DNA of 64,000 bases from Quadrisphaera sp. DSM 44207 (lineage in GTDB: Bacteria; Actinomycetota; Actinomycetes; Actinomycetales; Quadrisphaeraceae): assembly GCF_900101335.1 (NCBI RefSeq), contig NZ_FNKA01000003.1, positions 434,001 to 498,000 on the forward strand, written 5' to 3'. The notes below the pieces were generated by a model. That model was not told the origin of the DNA and ran no database searches. It saw only the letters and a list, made by a program, of their open reading frames with translations. Positions 26,075 to 34,800 of this stretch are shown here, piece after piece. The translations under genes were made by a program, and so were the position numbers. Numbering within the stretch: the stretch's first letter is position 1; every line of letters begins with the position of its first letter.

Positions 26075-26143
26075 CCGCGCGCGGCCCGGCGCGGCGGTGG
26101 ACGACGCCCGGACGCCGGCCCCCGCTGCCCCTACCCTGACGGC

Positions 26144-27013
26144 GTGCTCATCGACCTGCACACCCACTCCACCGCCTCCGACGGCACGGACACCCCGGCC
26201 GGGCTCGTCGCCGCCGCGGCGGAGGCCGGGGTGCGGGTCCTGGCGATCACCGACCACGACACCACCGCGGGCTGGGCCGCCGCCGCCGCGCAGGCCGAGC
26301 GCTCCGGCGTCCTGCTCGTCCCCGGCGCCGAGGTCACCTGCCGCGCCGGCGCCCGCGGCGGGGTGACGGTGCACCTGCTGAGCCTGCTGCACGACCCCGC
26401 GCACGAGCCGCTGGCCGCGGCGCTCGCCGCCTCCCGCGAGGGGCGGCTCGACCGGGCGCGGCGCATGACGGAGCTGCTCTCCGAGGACTTCCCGATCACC
26501 TGGGACGACGTGCTGGCGCGGGCGGCGTCCGGGGCCGTGGTCGGTCGCCCCCACGTCGCCGACGCGCTGGTGGCCGCGGGCGTCGTCCGCTCCCGCGACG
26601 AGGCGTTCGCCAGCCTGCTGGCCGACGGCTCGCCGTACGTGCTGCGGCTCGGCGCCCCGCACCCGGTCGACGCGGTGCGGCTGGTGCGCGCCGCCGGCGG
26701 CGTGCCGGTCATCGCCCACGCCCTCGCCAGCGCGCGCGGCCGCGTGCTCTCCGAGGAGCTGCTCGAGGAGATGGCGGCGGCCGGGATGGCGGGCGTGGAG
26801 GTGGACCACCGCGACCACGACGAGGCCGCGCGCGCCCGGCTGAGGGACTTCGCCGCCGCCTCCGGCCTGCTCACGACGGGCTCGAGCGACTACCACGGCA
26901 CGGGCAAGGCGAACCGCCTCGGCGAGCACACCACGAGCCGCGAGGCGTTCGAGCGCGTGCTGGCCGAGGGCACGGGCGCCCCGGTCGCGGGGGCGGAGCT
27001 GGTCCTCCCGTGA
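26144..27013 (+). CDS. PHP-domain phosphoesterase (TrpH/YciV type)
   Basis: The 289-residue protein starts LIDLHTHSTASDGTDTPAGL and has AITDHDTTAGW, GAEVTC, IAHALAS and SSDYHG, covering the PHP metal-binding motifs. E. coli YciV (RNase AM) and nucleoside 3',5'-bisphosphate phosphatases are in this group, so a 5'-end RNA or pAp-type phosphatase role is likely. GTG start with TACCCT (26132-26137) 6 nt upstream, a leaderless arrangement. The nuclease gene follows with a GTGA overlap. Confidence 0.9.
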   Translation: MLIDLHTHSTASDGTDTPAGLVAAAAEAGVRVLAITDHDTTAGWAAAAAQAERSGVLLVPGAEVTCRAGARGGVTVHLLSLLHDPAHEPLAAALAASREGRLDRARRMTELLSEDFPITWDDVLARAASGAVVGRPHVADALVAAGVVRSRDEAFASLLADGSPYVLRLGAPHPVDAVRLVRAAGGVPVIAHALASARGRVLSEELLEEMAAAGMAGVEVDHRDHDEAARARLRDFAAASGLLTTGSSDYHGTGKANRLGEHTTSREAFERVLAEGTGAPVAGAELVLP

Positions 27014-27870
27014 GCGGCGCCGCGCGCGCCGGGGCGCCGGCCGCGCAGGAGCAGCTGCCCGGCATGCCCGCCCGCCTGTTCTCCTGCACGCCCAGCAAGC
27101 TGACCGCGTACCTGGCCTGCCCGCGCCGGTACCGGATGACGTACCTGGACCGCCCCTCCCCGCCCAGGGGCCCCGCGTTCGCCCACACCAGCATGGGCGC
27201 TGCCGTCCACCTGGCGCTGGCGCGCTGGTGGTCCGAGCCGCCGGCGGGCCGGACGCCGGCCGCCGCCGTCCGCCTCGTGCGCGGCGTGTGGTCGAGCGCG
27301 GGCTTCCGCGACGAGGAGCAGTCCGCCGAGCACCGCGGACGCGCCGAGCGGTCCGTGGCCGCCTACACCGCCGCGCTGGACCCGCACCAGGAGCCGGTGG
27401 GGGTGGAGCGCACCGTCGCCACCCGCACCGCGGTGCTGGCCGTCTCCGGCCGCGTGGACCGCCTGGACCGGCGCGGGGACGAGCTGGTCGTCGTCGACTA
27501 CAAGCTCGGTCGCCGCGCCCCCGAGGACGCCGATGCGCGCTCCTCCCTCGCCCTGGCCCTGTACGCCCTGGCCGCCGGGCGCACCCTGCGCACGCGGTGC
27601 CGGCGCGTGGAGCTGCACCACCTGCCCAGCGGCACCCGCGCGGTGGCCGAGCACGACGAGGCGTCCGTGGCGCGCAAGGTCACCGAGGCGGAGTCCCTCG
27701 CCCGCGACGCCGTGCGCGCGCAGGACGCCGTCGCGGCCGGCGCCGACCCCGACGCCGCGTTCCCGGCCACCCCCTCGCGGCTGTGCGCGTGGTGCGACCT
27801 GCGCGCCTCCTGCCCGGCGGGCCGGGCGACCGGGCCCGCGGCGAAGCCCTGGGCGGCGCTGGAGCCCTGA
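27010..27870 (+). CDS. RecB-family PD-(D/E)XK nuclease, Fe-S type
   Basis: A 286-residue single-domain nuclease. SPSKLTAYLACPRRYRMTYL carries the first Cys, followed by GAAVHLALARWW (His motif), SGRVDRLDRRGDELVVVDYKLG (D...DYK catalytic motif) and the C-terminal CAWCDLRASC group. The four Cys match the 4Fe-4S staple of AddB-like nucleases. Overlap with the PHP gene as GTGA suggests paired nucleic-acid processing, as in other actinobacteria. No helicase domain is attached. Confidence 0.9.
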   Translation: MSGAARAGAPAAQEQLPGMPARLFSCTPSKLTAYLACPRRYRMTYLDRPSPPRGPAFAHTSMGAAVHLALARWWSEPPAGRTPAAAVRLVRGVWSSAGFRDEEQSAEHRGRAERSVAAYTAALDPHQEPVGVERTVATRTAVLAVSGRVDRLDRRGDELVVVDYKLGRRAPEDADARSSLALALYALAAGRTLRTRCRRVELHHLPSGTRAVAEHDEASVARKVTEAESLARDAVRAQDAVAAGADPDAAFPATPSRLCAWCDLRASCPAGRATGPAAKPWAALEP

Positions 27871-27892
27871 CCGGCCCGGCCGCGCCGGCGCC

Positions 27893-28873
27893 TCAGTCGG
27901 CGACGACGGTGGCGGCCGGCGGCGGGACGGGCACGCCCCGGACGGGGCGCAGCCGCGCCAGCACCTGGCGCCGACCGTCCACGCGCACCTGGAACGTCGG
28001 CTGGGACGCCGTGGCCGGCCCGTGCACGACGCCGCCGTCCGAGAGGCGGAAGGTGCTGCCGTGCCAGGGGCAGGTGATGCACGCCTCGCCGCGCTCGACG
28101 GAGACGCTGCCCTGGCTCAGGGGCCCCGCGAGGTGGCTGCACGTGTCGGCCAGCACGCGGACGTCGTCCCCGCGCCGGACCACGACGACCGGCACGTCAC
28201 CGATCTCGCTGCGGCGCGGGGTGCTCTCCACGAGGTCGTCGACGAGCGCGACCCGGTACCACCCGGAGGGCACCCGGTGCGGAACGCCCTCGGCGTGGTT
28301 GGCGCCCGCGGCCCAGCGGTAGGACAGGTGGGTGCCGAGCGCGGCGCCGAGACCCGAGACGCCGAAGCCGAGGAGCCCGAGCACCCGTCCCCGCCCGTGC
28401 CGGCCCCGCAGGCGGGCCACCAGGGACGCGGCGAACAGCGCCCCCGCGGTGTAGTTGGCGCTGGAGTGGACCAGGCCGATCCGCTGCTGCTCGCGGTGCA
28501 GATCGCTGTAGTCGGTCCAGCCCGCGGCGATGGTCGGCAGCGCCGCCGCGGTGCCGGCGGCCACGAGCACCGTGCTGGCGGCGTCCACGCCGTCCTGCCT
28601 GCCCGAGGGGACGAGGCCGGCGCTGCGCAGCGCGTCGAGCACGGCGGCGCTGGACCACAGGCCGACGGTGCCCTGGGCGAGCAGCGGGTGCAGCGGGTGG
28701 CCCAGCCAGGAGCCGTGCAGGAGGTCGGCCAGCCACCGGGGCTCCACGGCGTGCACGACGTCGGCCGCCCGCACCGCCACGGGGTCCAGCCACGCGGCGT
28801 GCACGGGCAGGTCCCACAGCCGCTGCAGCAGCGGGCGCCCCGCGGTCGCGGTGGGCTGGTCGGTCGCGTCCAC
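27893..28873 (-). CDS. Rieske 2Fe-2S protein with DUF2231 membrane domain
   Basis: The 326-residue protein has an N-terminal DUF2231-type membrane region (GHPLHPLLAQGTVGLWSSAAVLDAL, VAAGTAAALPTIAAGWTDYSDL, YTAGALFAASLVARL, GLLGFGVSGLGAALG). A C-terminal Rieske domain binds 2Fe-2S through CSHLAGPL and CPWHGSTF. It is probably a membrane electron-transfer or redox-sensing protein; the partner is unknown. GTG start with GGAGGAGG 4 nt upstream. It ends 22 bp from the convergent nuclease gene. Confidence 0.9.
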   Translation of the reverse strand: MDATDQPTATAGRPLLQRLWDLPVHAAWLDPVAVRAADVVHAVEPRWLADLLHGSWLGHPLHPLLAQGTVGLWSSAAVLDALRSAGLVPSGRQDGVDAASTVLVAAGTAAALPTIAAGWTDYSDLHREQQRIGLVHSSANYTAGALFAASLVARLRGRHGRGRVLGLLGFGVSGLGAALGTHLSYRWAAGANHAEGVPHRVPSGWYRVALVDDLVESTPRRSEIGDVPVVVVRRGDDVRVLADTCSHLAGPLSQGSVSVERGEACITCPWHGSTFRLSDGGVVHGPATASQPTFQVRVDGRRQVLARLRPVRGVPVPPPAATVVAD

Positions 28874-28951
28874 GGGTCCTCCTCCATCCCGCGCCCGGCG
28901 GCGCGGCCTCCCGATCGTGACCCGCGCGCGCGGGCCGCGCGACCCGGGACC

Positions 28952-30811
28952 TCAGCCCGACGCCGGCCCGCCCGCGGGTGCCGGCGCCGCCGCGCTCGGG
29001 GCGTCCCCGCCCGCGGCGGCGGGGCCGCTGCCGGCGCCCGCCGCACCTCCGGAGCGGCCCCGGCCCCCGCGGCGCCTGCGCCGGCGCGCGGCCCCGCCCT
29101 CGCCCGGGCCCTCAGGAGCCCCCGGCCGGTCCGCGGCGACAGCGGCGACGGCGGCGGCAGCGGCGGCAGCGCGGTCCTCGCCCGGGACGGCGGCCGCTGC
29201 GGCGTGCTCCTCCGCCGTGCGCCCGCCGCGGGTGCGGCGGCGCTCGCGCGGCCGCTCGCTGTCGGCGTCCGCGGCGCGCTCGCCGCCGTGCCCCCGCCCG
29301 CCGGGGCGCTGGTGCCCGCGGCCGCGGCCCTCGGCGGCCCCCGAGGCCCCGGCGCCGCGGCGCCCGGTCTCGCCGAGGTCCTCGACCGCCTCGGCCGCCA
29401 GGCCCGCGCGGGTGCGCGCGCCCCGCGGCAGCACGCCCTTGGTGCCGGCCGGGATGCCCAGCTCGTCGTACAGGTGCGGGGAGGTCGAGTAGGTCTCCTG
29501 CGGCTCCGGGATGCCGAGGTCCAGGGCCCGGTCGATCATCGCCCAGCGGTGCAGGTCGTCCCAGTCGACGAAGGTGACCGCGGTGCCCGTCGCGCCCGCG
29601 CGCCCGGTGCGCCCGATGCGGTGCAGGTAGGTCTTCTCGTCCTCGGGGCACTGGTAGTTGACCACGTGGGTCACGTCGGTGACGTCGATGCCGCGCGCTG
29701 CCACGTCCGTGGCGACGAGGATGTCGACCTTGCCGTTGCGGAAGGCCCGCAGCGCCTGCTCGCGGGCTCCCTGGCCGAGGTCCCCGTGCAGTGGGGCGGC
29801 GGCGAAGCCGCGCTCGACGAGCTCGTCCGCGACCTTGGCGGCCGTGCGCTTGGTGCGGGCGAACACGATGCTCAGCCCGCGGCCCTGCGCCTGCATGATC
29901 CGCGCCAGCACCTCCACCTTGTCGAGGGCGTGGGCGCGGTAGACGACCTGCGTGATCGCCTTGACGGTCGCGCCCTCGTCGTCCGGGTCGGCGGCGCGGA
30001 TGTGGGTCGGCTGCGTCATGTAGCGGCGCGCCATGGCCACGACGGGGCCGGGCATGGTCGCGGAGAAGAGCATGGTCTGCCGGCCGGCGGGCGTCAGCGA
30101 CAGCAGCTTCTCCACGTCCGGCAGGAAGCCGAGGTCGAGCATCTCGTCCGCCTCGTCCAGGACGACGGTCCGGGCGTGCGCGAGGCTGAGGTGGCCCTGC
30201 TGGGCGAGGTCGAGCAGCCGCCCGGGGGTGCCGACGACGACCTCGACGCCGCGCTGCAGCGCCTCGACCTGGGGCTCGTACGCGCGGCCCCCGTAGACGG
30301 TGAGCACGCGCGCGGAGCGGCGGCCCGCGGCCCGCTCCAGGTCGCGCGCCACCTGCACGGCGAGCTCGCGCGTCGGCGCGACGACGAGCGCCTGCGGCCG
30401 TCCCGGCGCCTGCAGCTGGTCCTCCCCGGGCTCGCCGGGGCCGACCGCGCGCTGGAGCACGGGGATGCCGAAGCCCAGCGTCTTGCCGGTGCCGGTCTTG
30501 GCCTGGCCGATGATGTCGTGCCCCGTCAGCGCCACCGGCAGCGTCATCGCCTGGATGGGGAAGGGGTGGACGATGCCGGCCTCGGCCAGCGCCTCGACGA
30601 TCGCGGGCTGGACGCCGTAGTCGGCGAAGGTGCGCTCGGCGATGGGCTCCACCGCCTCGCCCGGCGCCGGGTCCGGCACGCTCAGGTCGTCGGCGTCGCG
30701 CGCCGGCTCGTCCTCGAGCGGGGCGGGCTCCGGGGTGGTGCCGGTGGTGGTGCCGGCGGGGGTGGTGTCTCGGGCGGTGTCGGTGGTGGGGGCAGGGGTG
30801 GTCTCGGGCAC
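28952..30811 (-). CDS. DEAD-box RNA helicase, RhlE-like
   Basis: The 619-residue protein has a complete DEAD core: Q motif (FPIQAMTLPVAL), AKTGTGKT, PTRELAVQ, VLDEADEML, SATMPG, ATDVAARGIDV and HRIGRTGRAG. It unwinds structured RNA, probably in ribosome assembly or mRNA turnover. The C-terminal 170 residues are Arg/Gly/Ala-rich (RRRRRRGGRGRSGG) and likely bind RNA. The first 55 residues are Thr/Pro-rich. GTG start. The divergent ferritin-like gene is its usual actinobacterial neighbour (Rv3211/Rv3210c, from memory). Confidence 0.93.
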   Translation of the reverse strand: MPETTPAPTTDTARDTTPAGTTTGTTPEPAPLEDEPARDADDLSVPDPAPGEAVEPIAERTFADYGVQPAIVEALAEAGIVHPFPIQAMTLPVALTGHDIIGQAKTGTGKTLGFGIPVLQRAVGPGEPGEDQLQAPGRPQALVVAPTRELAVQVARDLERAAGRRSARVLTVYGGRAYEPQVEALQRGVEVVVGTPGRLLDLAQQGHLSLAHARTVVLDEADEMLDLGFLPDVEKLLSLTPAGRQTMLFSATMPGPVVAMARRYMTQPTHIRAADPDDEGATVKAITQVVYRAHALDKVEVLARIMQAQGRGLSIVFARTKRTAAKVADELVERGFAAAPLHGDLGQGAREQALRAFRNGKVDILVATDVAARGIDVTDVTHVVNYQCPEDEKTYLHRIGRTGRAGATGTAVTFVDWDDLHRWAMIDRALDLGIPEPQETYSTSPHLYDELGIPAGTKGVLPRGARTRAGLAAEAVEDLGETGRRGAGASGAAEGRGRGHQRPGGRGHGGERAADADSERPRERRRTRGGRTAEEHAAAAAVPGEDRAAAAAAAVAAVAADRPGAPEGPGEGGAARRRRRRGGRGRSGGAAGAGSGPAAAGGDAPSAAAPAPAGGPASG

Positions 30812-31029
30812 GCAGACGCCTCACGTCCGTAGTGCGGGGGCCTCTCGTCGGGCGCCGCGCCGCAGGGGCGGGCGTTCGCCGGCGGGCTCCGCCGCGGCGG
30901 GTCGGCAGCCGATCGTGGCTGCGACCGGTCGACCGAGGTGAACGCGACCATCCTACCCGCCGGACGGCGCCGCTCACCCGGTCGGCCGACCGCCCGGCGG
31001 GCCCCGGCGCGGGCCCTAGGGTGGCGGGC
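30812..31029. promoter_or_regulatory. Divergent intergenic region between helicase and ferritin-like gene
   Basis: This 218-bp gap holds TAGGGT at 31017-31022, 7 nt before the ATG of the rightward gene (leaderless -10). On the left side CACTACGGAC at about 30833-30824 (reverse strand) includes TACGGA, a possible -10 for the helicase gene. No gene was found. Confidence 0.5.
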
Positions 31030-31746
31030 ATGAGCGCCCACGACGCTGCCGGCGGCGCCGCCGGCGCCGCGACCCCGCCGGCCCCCGGGAGGGCGCTGGC
31101 GGCCGAGGTCGACCTGCTGGCGGCGCTCGCCTACGGCGAGCTGACGGGGTTCCTGCACCTCGCGCAGGACGCCGCGGGAGCGCCGACGGTGCCGGACCGC
31201 GCGGCGCTCGGCGCCCTGGCCGTGGCGGAGTTCGAGCACTACCGGCTGCTGCGCGACGGGCTGCAGGCGCTGGGCGCCGACCCCACCGCGGCCATGGAGC
31301 CGTTCGCGCCGGCCGTCGACTCCTACCACGAGCGCACCGCGCCGAGCGACTGGCTCGAGGGTCTGGTGAAGGCCTACGTCGGTCAGGGCATCGCCACCGA
31401 CTTCTACCGCGAGGTCGCCGCGCTGGTCGGGGCGCCCACGCGCGAGCTCGTGCACCGGGTGCTGGCCGACGCCGGGGACGCGGACCCGATCGTCGACGCC
31501 GTGCGCCAGGCGATCCGGGACGAGCCCCGCGTCGCCGGGCGCCTGGCCCTGTGGGCCCGGCGCCTCGTCGGGGAGGCCCTGAGCCAGGCCCAGCGCGTGG
31601 CGGCCGACCGGGAGGCGCTCTCGGCGGTGCTCGTCGAGGGCGGCGAGGGCGCGCCCGGCGCGGACCTCGTGGAGCTGGGGCGGATGTTCAACCGGATCAC
31701 CGAGGCCCACGTGCGCCGGATGCAGCGGCTGGGCCTGACGGCCTGA
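31030..31746 (+). CDS. Ferritin-like fold protein
   Basis: A 238-residue helical protein with ferritin-like spacing of Glu/His: LAYGELTGFLHLAQDA, VAEFEHYRLL and a later GRMFNRITEAHVRRM. This actinobacterial family (Rv3210c-like) keeps a carboxylate-rich four-helix bundle and may bind a metal pair; its activity is unknown. The ATG at 31030 lies 7 nt after TAGGGT. Residues 1-20 are Ala/Gly-rich. It is divergent from the DEAD helicase. Confidence 0.83.
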   Translation: MSAHDAAGGAAGAATPPAPGRALAAEVDLLAALAYGELTGFLHLAQDAAGAPTVPDRAALGALAVAEFEHYRLLRDGLQALGADPTAAMEPFAPAVDSYHERTAPSDWLEGLVKAYVGQGIATDFYREVAALVGAPTRELVHRVLADAGDADPIVDAVRQAIRDEPRVAGRLALWARRLVGEALSQAQRVAADREALSAVLVEGGEGAPGADLVELGRMFNRITEAHVRRMQRLGLTA

Positions 31747-31789
31747 CGCGCGGGCCGGCCCGCGCGCTCGAGCGGTGCCCGGACGCGAG

Positions 31790-31822
31790 CCGGGGCGGGC
31801 CCGGCGTGCGGGCCCGCCCCGG
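31790..31822. terminator. Strong hairpin between convergent genes
   Basis: CCGGGGCGGGCCC (31790-31802) and GGGCCCGCCCCGG (31810-31822) form a perfect 13-bp stem with a 7-nt loop, between the ferritin-like gene and the converging GlsB gene. No T-run follows on either side. Position and stability suggest a bidirectional terminator. Confidence 0.7.
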
Positions 31823-31854
31823 CGGGTGGTGCTGCGGTCTCGGGTGCTGCGGTC

Positions 31855-32118
31855 TCAGACGCGGCGGCCGCGGCCGGTCAGGCCGGCGTACAGCGAGACG
31901 AGCAGGGCCGCCACGACGATGCTGATGATCCACCGGATCACGTCGAAGCCGCGGGTGTCCCCGCCGCCGAGGGCGCCCCAGATGTAGTAGCCGGCCAGCG
32001 CCCCGAGCACGCCGAGGACGATCGTGACCAGCAGGCTGATGTTCTGCTTGCCCGGTAGCACCAGCCGCGCGAGGGCGCCGATGACGGCGCCGAAGATGAT
32101 CAGTCCGATGATCTCCAT
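31855..32118 (-). CDS. GlsB/YeaQ/YmgE-family stress membrane protein
   Basis: The 87-residue protein has three spans beginning MEIIGLIIFGAVIGALARLVLPGKQ, the transglycosylase-associated (YeaQ/YmgE) signature, with a Gly-rich middle and an Arg-rich end. Function is unknown; homologues are general-stress induced and GlsB in Enterococcus contributes to bile-salt stress. The ATG at 32118 follows AAGGGAAA. The longer frame from 32202 lacks conserved sequence. A second homologue follows at 32285-32545. Confidence 0.88.
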   Translation of the reverse strand: MEIIGLIIFGAVIGALARLVLPGKQNISLLVTIVLGVLGALAGYYIWGALGGGDTRGFDVIRWIISIVVAALLVSLYAGLTGRGRRV

Positions 32119-32284
32119 GGTGTTTCCCTTCCGGATGGACCGGGCGTCGCAGATCGTGCGTCCGGCGGTCCAGACGTTCCCACGCGCGGGGCCCTTCTGC
32201 ACGTGGGACCGATCTTCGGCGCAGGACCGCCACGCGCTGTACCAGCGCGGCTACGTGGCGTGGGCCCCGGGCGGCCGCGCCGCG

Positions 32285-32545
32285 TCAGGCGCGGCGGCCC
32301 CGGGAGCCGCCCGCGAGCACGGCCACGGCGAGGGCGGCGAGCGCGACCTGCACCACGAGGACGATGACCCAGCTCGTCGCCCCGAGCACGGCGACGGCGA
32401 GCCAGGCGCCCGCGAGGGCCGCGACGATGCCGACGAGGAGCGTCAGGAGCAGGCCCACGGCCTGCCGCCCGGGCACCACCAGGCGCCCCAGGGCGCCGAT
32501 GACGGCGCCGACGACGATCGCGGAGACGACGCCGCTGAACGCCAT
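32285..32545 (-). CDS. Second GlsB/YeaQ-family membrane protein
   Basis: The 86-residue protein (VVGAVIGALGRLVVPGRQAVGLLLTLLVGI) is a paralogue of the protein at 31855-32118, with three spans and the same GALxRLVxPG motif. Its ATG overlaps the stop of the DUF3107 gene as TGATG, so it is translated with it. The two paralogues are 166 bp apart on the same strand. Confidence 0.87.
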   Translation of the reverse strand: MAFSGVVSAIVVGAVIGALGRLVVPGRQAVGLLLTLLVGIVAALAGAWLAVAVLGATSWVIVLVVQVALAALAVAVLAGGSRGRRA

Positions 32546-32769
32546 CAGAGGGCGCCGAAGCCCACCCGGCGAGCCTCCTCGGCGCCGAGCTCGACGAACG
32601 CGATGGCCTCGGCGGGGACGATCACGGTGCGCCCGCGCTCGTCCTTGAGGGTGAGCGGGGAACCGCCCCGGAGGGCGGCGGCGACGGCCGCGCCCACGTC
32701 GGCGGCGGTCTCCGAGGACTCAAGGACGACCTCGCGCGGGACGTTCTGCACGCCGATCCTGATCTCCAC
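32545..32769 (-). CDS. DUF3107 small protein
   Basis: The 74-residue protein VEIRIGVQNVPREVVLES...PAEAIAFVELGAEEARRVGFG matches DUF3107 (M. tuberculosis Rv3208A, known as TB9.4 from memory), conserved in actinobacteria and of unknown function. The GTG at 32769 follows AGGAGG by 6 nt, which fixes the start although the reverse-strand frame stays open for 2 kb upstream. The GlsB-like gene is coupled downstream. Confidence 0.92.
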   Translation of the reverse strand: MEIRIGVQNVPREVVLESSETAADVGAAVAAALRGGSPLTLKDERGRTVIVPAEAIAFVELGAEEARRVGFGAL

Positions 32770-33003
32770 TGCGGGCCTCCTCATCGCGCGGGCACGGCGG
32801 CCCGGACGCTCGTCGCTGCCGGTGCTGCTGCACCGCGGTGCAGTCCATCTAACCGCGCGACCCGTTGCGGCGTTCCCCCCGCCCGAGACGCCCCGTGGTG
32901 TCACACTGCGTACTCGGACGACTCCAGTCCGGCACCGGCGCTGGAGCCGACGGCCCGGACGCCCGAGCCGCCGTCCTGCCACCTGAGCGCCCTCGGAGAC
33001 GCC
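32770..33003. promoter_or_regulatory. Divergent intergenic region
   Basis: This 234-bp gap separates DUF3107 (leftward) from a hypothetical gene (rightward). CTCGGAG at 32993-32999 is a weak ribosome site for the GTG at 33004. GCGTACTCGG near 32907-32916 contains TACTCG, a possible -10. A GCACCGGCGCTGGAGC segment near 32934 is partly palindromic. No gene was found. Confidence 0.4.
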
Positions 33004-33996
33004 GTGATCGAGACCACCGGGACCCAGCAGCCCGCTCTCCCCGACAGCGGGCGCGCTCCCGCGCCCGGCGCTCCCGAGGGCGCCGAGGTGGCCTCCGCCG
33101 TGCGCGCGGCGCTCGCCGTTCCCGGCGTGCGGGCCGTGCGGGTGGAGGCGGACGGGCGCGGCGCCGCGCTGCTGCGCCTGGAGCTGGAGGACGACGCGGA
33201 CGAGGACGACGTGGCCCGCGCCGTCGACGCCCGCGTGCGCGCCGCCCGCGCCGCCGCCATCCCCGCGCCCGCTCCCGCCGCCGACGCGGCGCCGGTCGCG
33301 CAGCCCGCGCCGCTCGTCGCGCCCGCGGCCGAGGACGCCGACGGCGCGGTCGAGGGCCCGACGGACGGCGCGGTCGACGGTGCGGTCGACGGTCGCGGCG
33401 CCGTGCCGGGCCCGTCGCGCCCGGCGCGCAGCGGCCGGGTGCCCGTGCCCGCCGTGTCCTCGCCGACCGTGGCGGCCACGCCGGCTCCGCGCTGGCTCGG
33501 CGAGGCGCCGCAGACCGGTCCCGCGGCGCTGGCGGAGCCGCTCGAGCGGACGGTCGAGCGGGCGTTCGAGCCGGCGGCCGAGCGGGCGGCCGAGCGGCTG
33601 CTGCTGCAGCGCGTCGAGGTCGTCACCGAGGGCCTGACCACCACCTCGACCGTGGTGCTGCGCCAGGGCGGGGGCCTGCACACCGGCGTCGCCGACGCCG
33701 CGGCGACGCCGACCGGCGCCCACCGCGCCCTGGCGACCGCCGCGGTGCGCGCCCTGGAGTCCGCCGCGGGCGGCCGCCTGCGCATGGAGGTCGACGCGGT
33801 GACCCTCGCGGAGCAGCTCGGCGAGACGGCCGCCCTGGTGGCCCTGAGCGTGCTGTCCGGGCGCGGCTCCGAGCGCCTGGTGGGCGCCGCGCTCGCGGGC
33901 GCCGACCCGCACCGGGCCGTCGTCAAGGCGGTCCTGTCCGCGTGCAACCGCCGCTTCGGCTTCGACCTCGGGGACGCACCGGGCGCCCGTCCCTGA
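33004..33996 (+). CDS. Conserved-looking hypothetical protein, two-domain
   Basis: The 330-residue protein has an N-terminal ferredoxin-like piece (AEVASAVRAALAVPGVRAVRVEADGRGAALLRLELEDDADEDDV). A Pro/Ala/Asp-rich linker with repeated DGAV units follows, then a C-terminal domain of about 140 residues (RVEVVTEGLTTTSTVVLRQGG ... AVVKAVLSACNRRFGFDLG). I do not recognise the family. The C-terminal alpha/beta pattern looks like the allosteric domains seen in actinobacterial hypotheticals. No signal peptide or span. It stands between DUF3107 and the DUF3152 gene. Confidence 0.7.
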   Translation: MIETTGTQQPALPDSGRAPAPGAPEGAEVASAVRAALAVPGVRAVRVEADGRGAALLRLELEDDADEDDVARAVDARVRAARAAAIPAPAPAADAAPVAQPAPLVAPAAEDADGAVEGPTDGAVDGAVDGRGAVPGPSRPARSGRVPVPAVSSPTVAATPAPRWLGEAPQTGPAALAEPLERTVERAFEPAAERAAERLLLQRVEVVTEGLTTTSTVVLRQGGGLHTGVADAAATPTGAHRALATAAVRALESAAGGRLRMEVDAVTLAEQLGETAALVALSVLSGRGSERLVGAALAGADPHRAVVKAVLSACNRRFGFDLGDAPGARP

Positions 33997-34047
33997 GGCG
34001 CCGGGCGCCCGTCCTGCGGGGCGCCGCGGTCGTGCGACGCTGGTGCC

Positions 34048-34800
34048 GTGACGGCAGCGCACCGCCTCCTCCCGCTCGCGGCGGGCCTCGCGCTCCTCGC
34101 CGGCTGCGCCTCGGCCGCCCCGGCGGCCGCGCCGTCGAGCCCGTCGGCGCCGTCGTCCGCCACCCCGTCCACCAGCCCGTCCACCAGCCCGTCCACCAGC
34201 CCGTCCGGCACGGCTGCCGCCAGCGCGGCGCCGGTCGACCCGGCGGTGGCCGCGGACGCCGCCGCCGGCGTCCTGGCGCGCGAGGTCCCCGACGTCGGCG
34301 CCGGCACGTTCGCGGTCGTGCCCGGCTCGCAGCCGGCGGGGCAGGGCCGGGTGCGCACCGTGCGGGTGGAGGTCGAGGACGGCCTGCCCGCCGACGGCGC
34401 GGCGTTCGCGCAGTTCGCCCTGGCGACCCTGAACGACCCCCGCGGCTGGCCGGGCGACGGCTGGGCGTTCGCGCGCACCGACGGGCCCGCGGACGTCGTG
34501 CTGGTGCTGGCGAGCCCGCGCACGTCCGCGGAGCTGTGCCACCCCCTCGACACCGGCGGCACCCTGTCCTGCCGCAACGGCGAGCGCGCCGTCCTCACCT
34601 GGTACCGCTGGGTCAACGGCCACGAGGACTACGGGGGCGACCTGACCGGGTACCGCCAGTACGTGATCAACCACGAGATCGGGCACGCCCTGGGGCACGG
34701 CCACGAGACCTGCCCCGGCGAGGGCGAGCTGGCGCCCGTGATGCAGCAGCAGACCAAGGGCGTGCTGCCGTGCCGCCCCAACCCGTGGCCGCACCCGTGA
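34048..34800 (+). CDS. DUF3152 lipoprotein, HExxH metalloprotease-like
   Basis: The 250-residue protein has a lipoprotein signal (LLPLAAGLALLAGC, lipobox Cys near residue 20) and a Ser/Thr/Pro linker with TSPS repeats. The C-terminal domain has YVINHEIGHALGHGHETC, an extended HExxHxxGHxH zinc site of the metzincin type. The two CxxC-free cysteine pairs may form disulfides. From memory Rv3207c (DUF3152) sits next to moeZ in M. tuberculosis, as here. GTG start with GACGCT 6 nt upstream. Its stop overlaps the moeZ GTG (GTGA). Confidence 0.88.
   Translation: MTAAHRLLPLAAGLALLAGCASAAPAAAPSSPSAPSSATPSTSPSTSPSTSPSGTAAASAAPVDPAVAADAAAGVLAREVPDVGAGTFAVVPGSQPAGQGRVRTVRVEVEDGLPADGAAFAQFALATLNDPRGWPGDGWAFARTDGPADVVLVLASPRTSAELCHPLDTGGTLSCRNGERAVLTWYRWVNGHEDYGGDLTGYRQYVINHEIGHALGHGHETCPGEGELAPVMQQQTKGVLPCRPNPWPHP

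Noticed and set aside
32545-34794. Very long reverse-strand open frame opposite the hypothetical and DUF3152 genes
   Set aside because: Only its last 75 codons are real (DUF3107, with AGGAGG before GTG 32769). The rest is antisense to a signal-bearing lipoprotein gene and reads as Arg/Gly/Ala low complexity.
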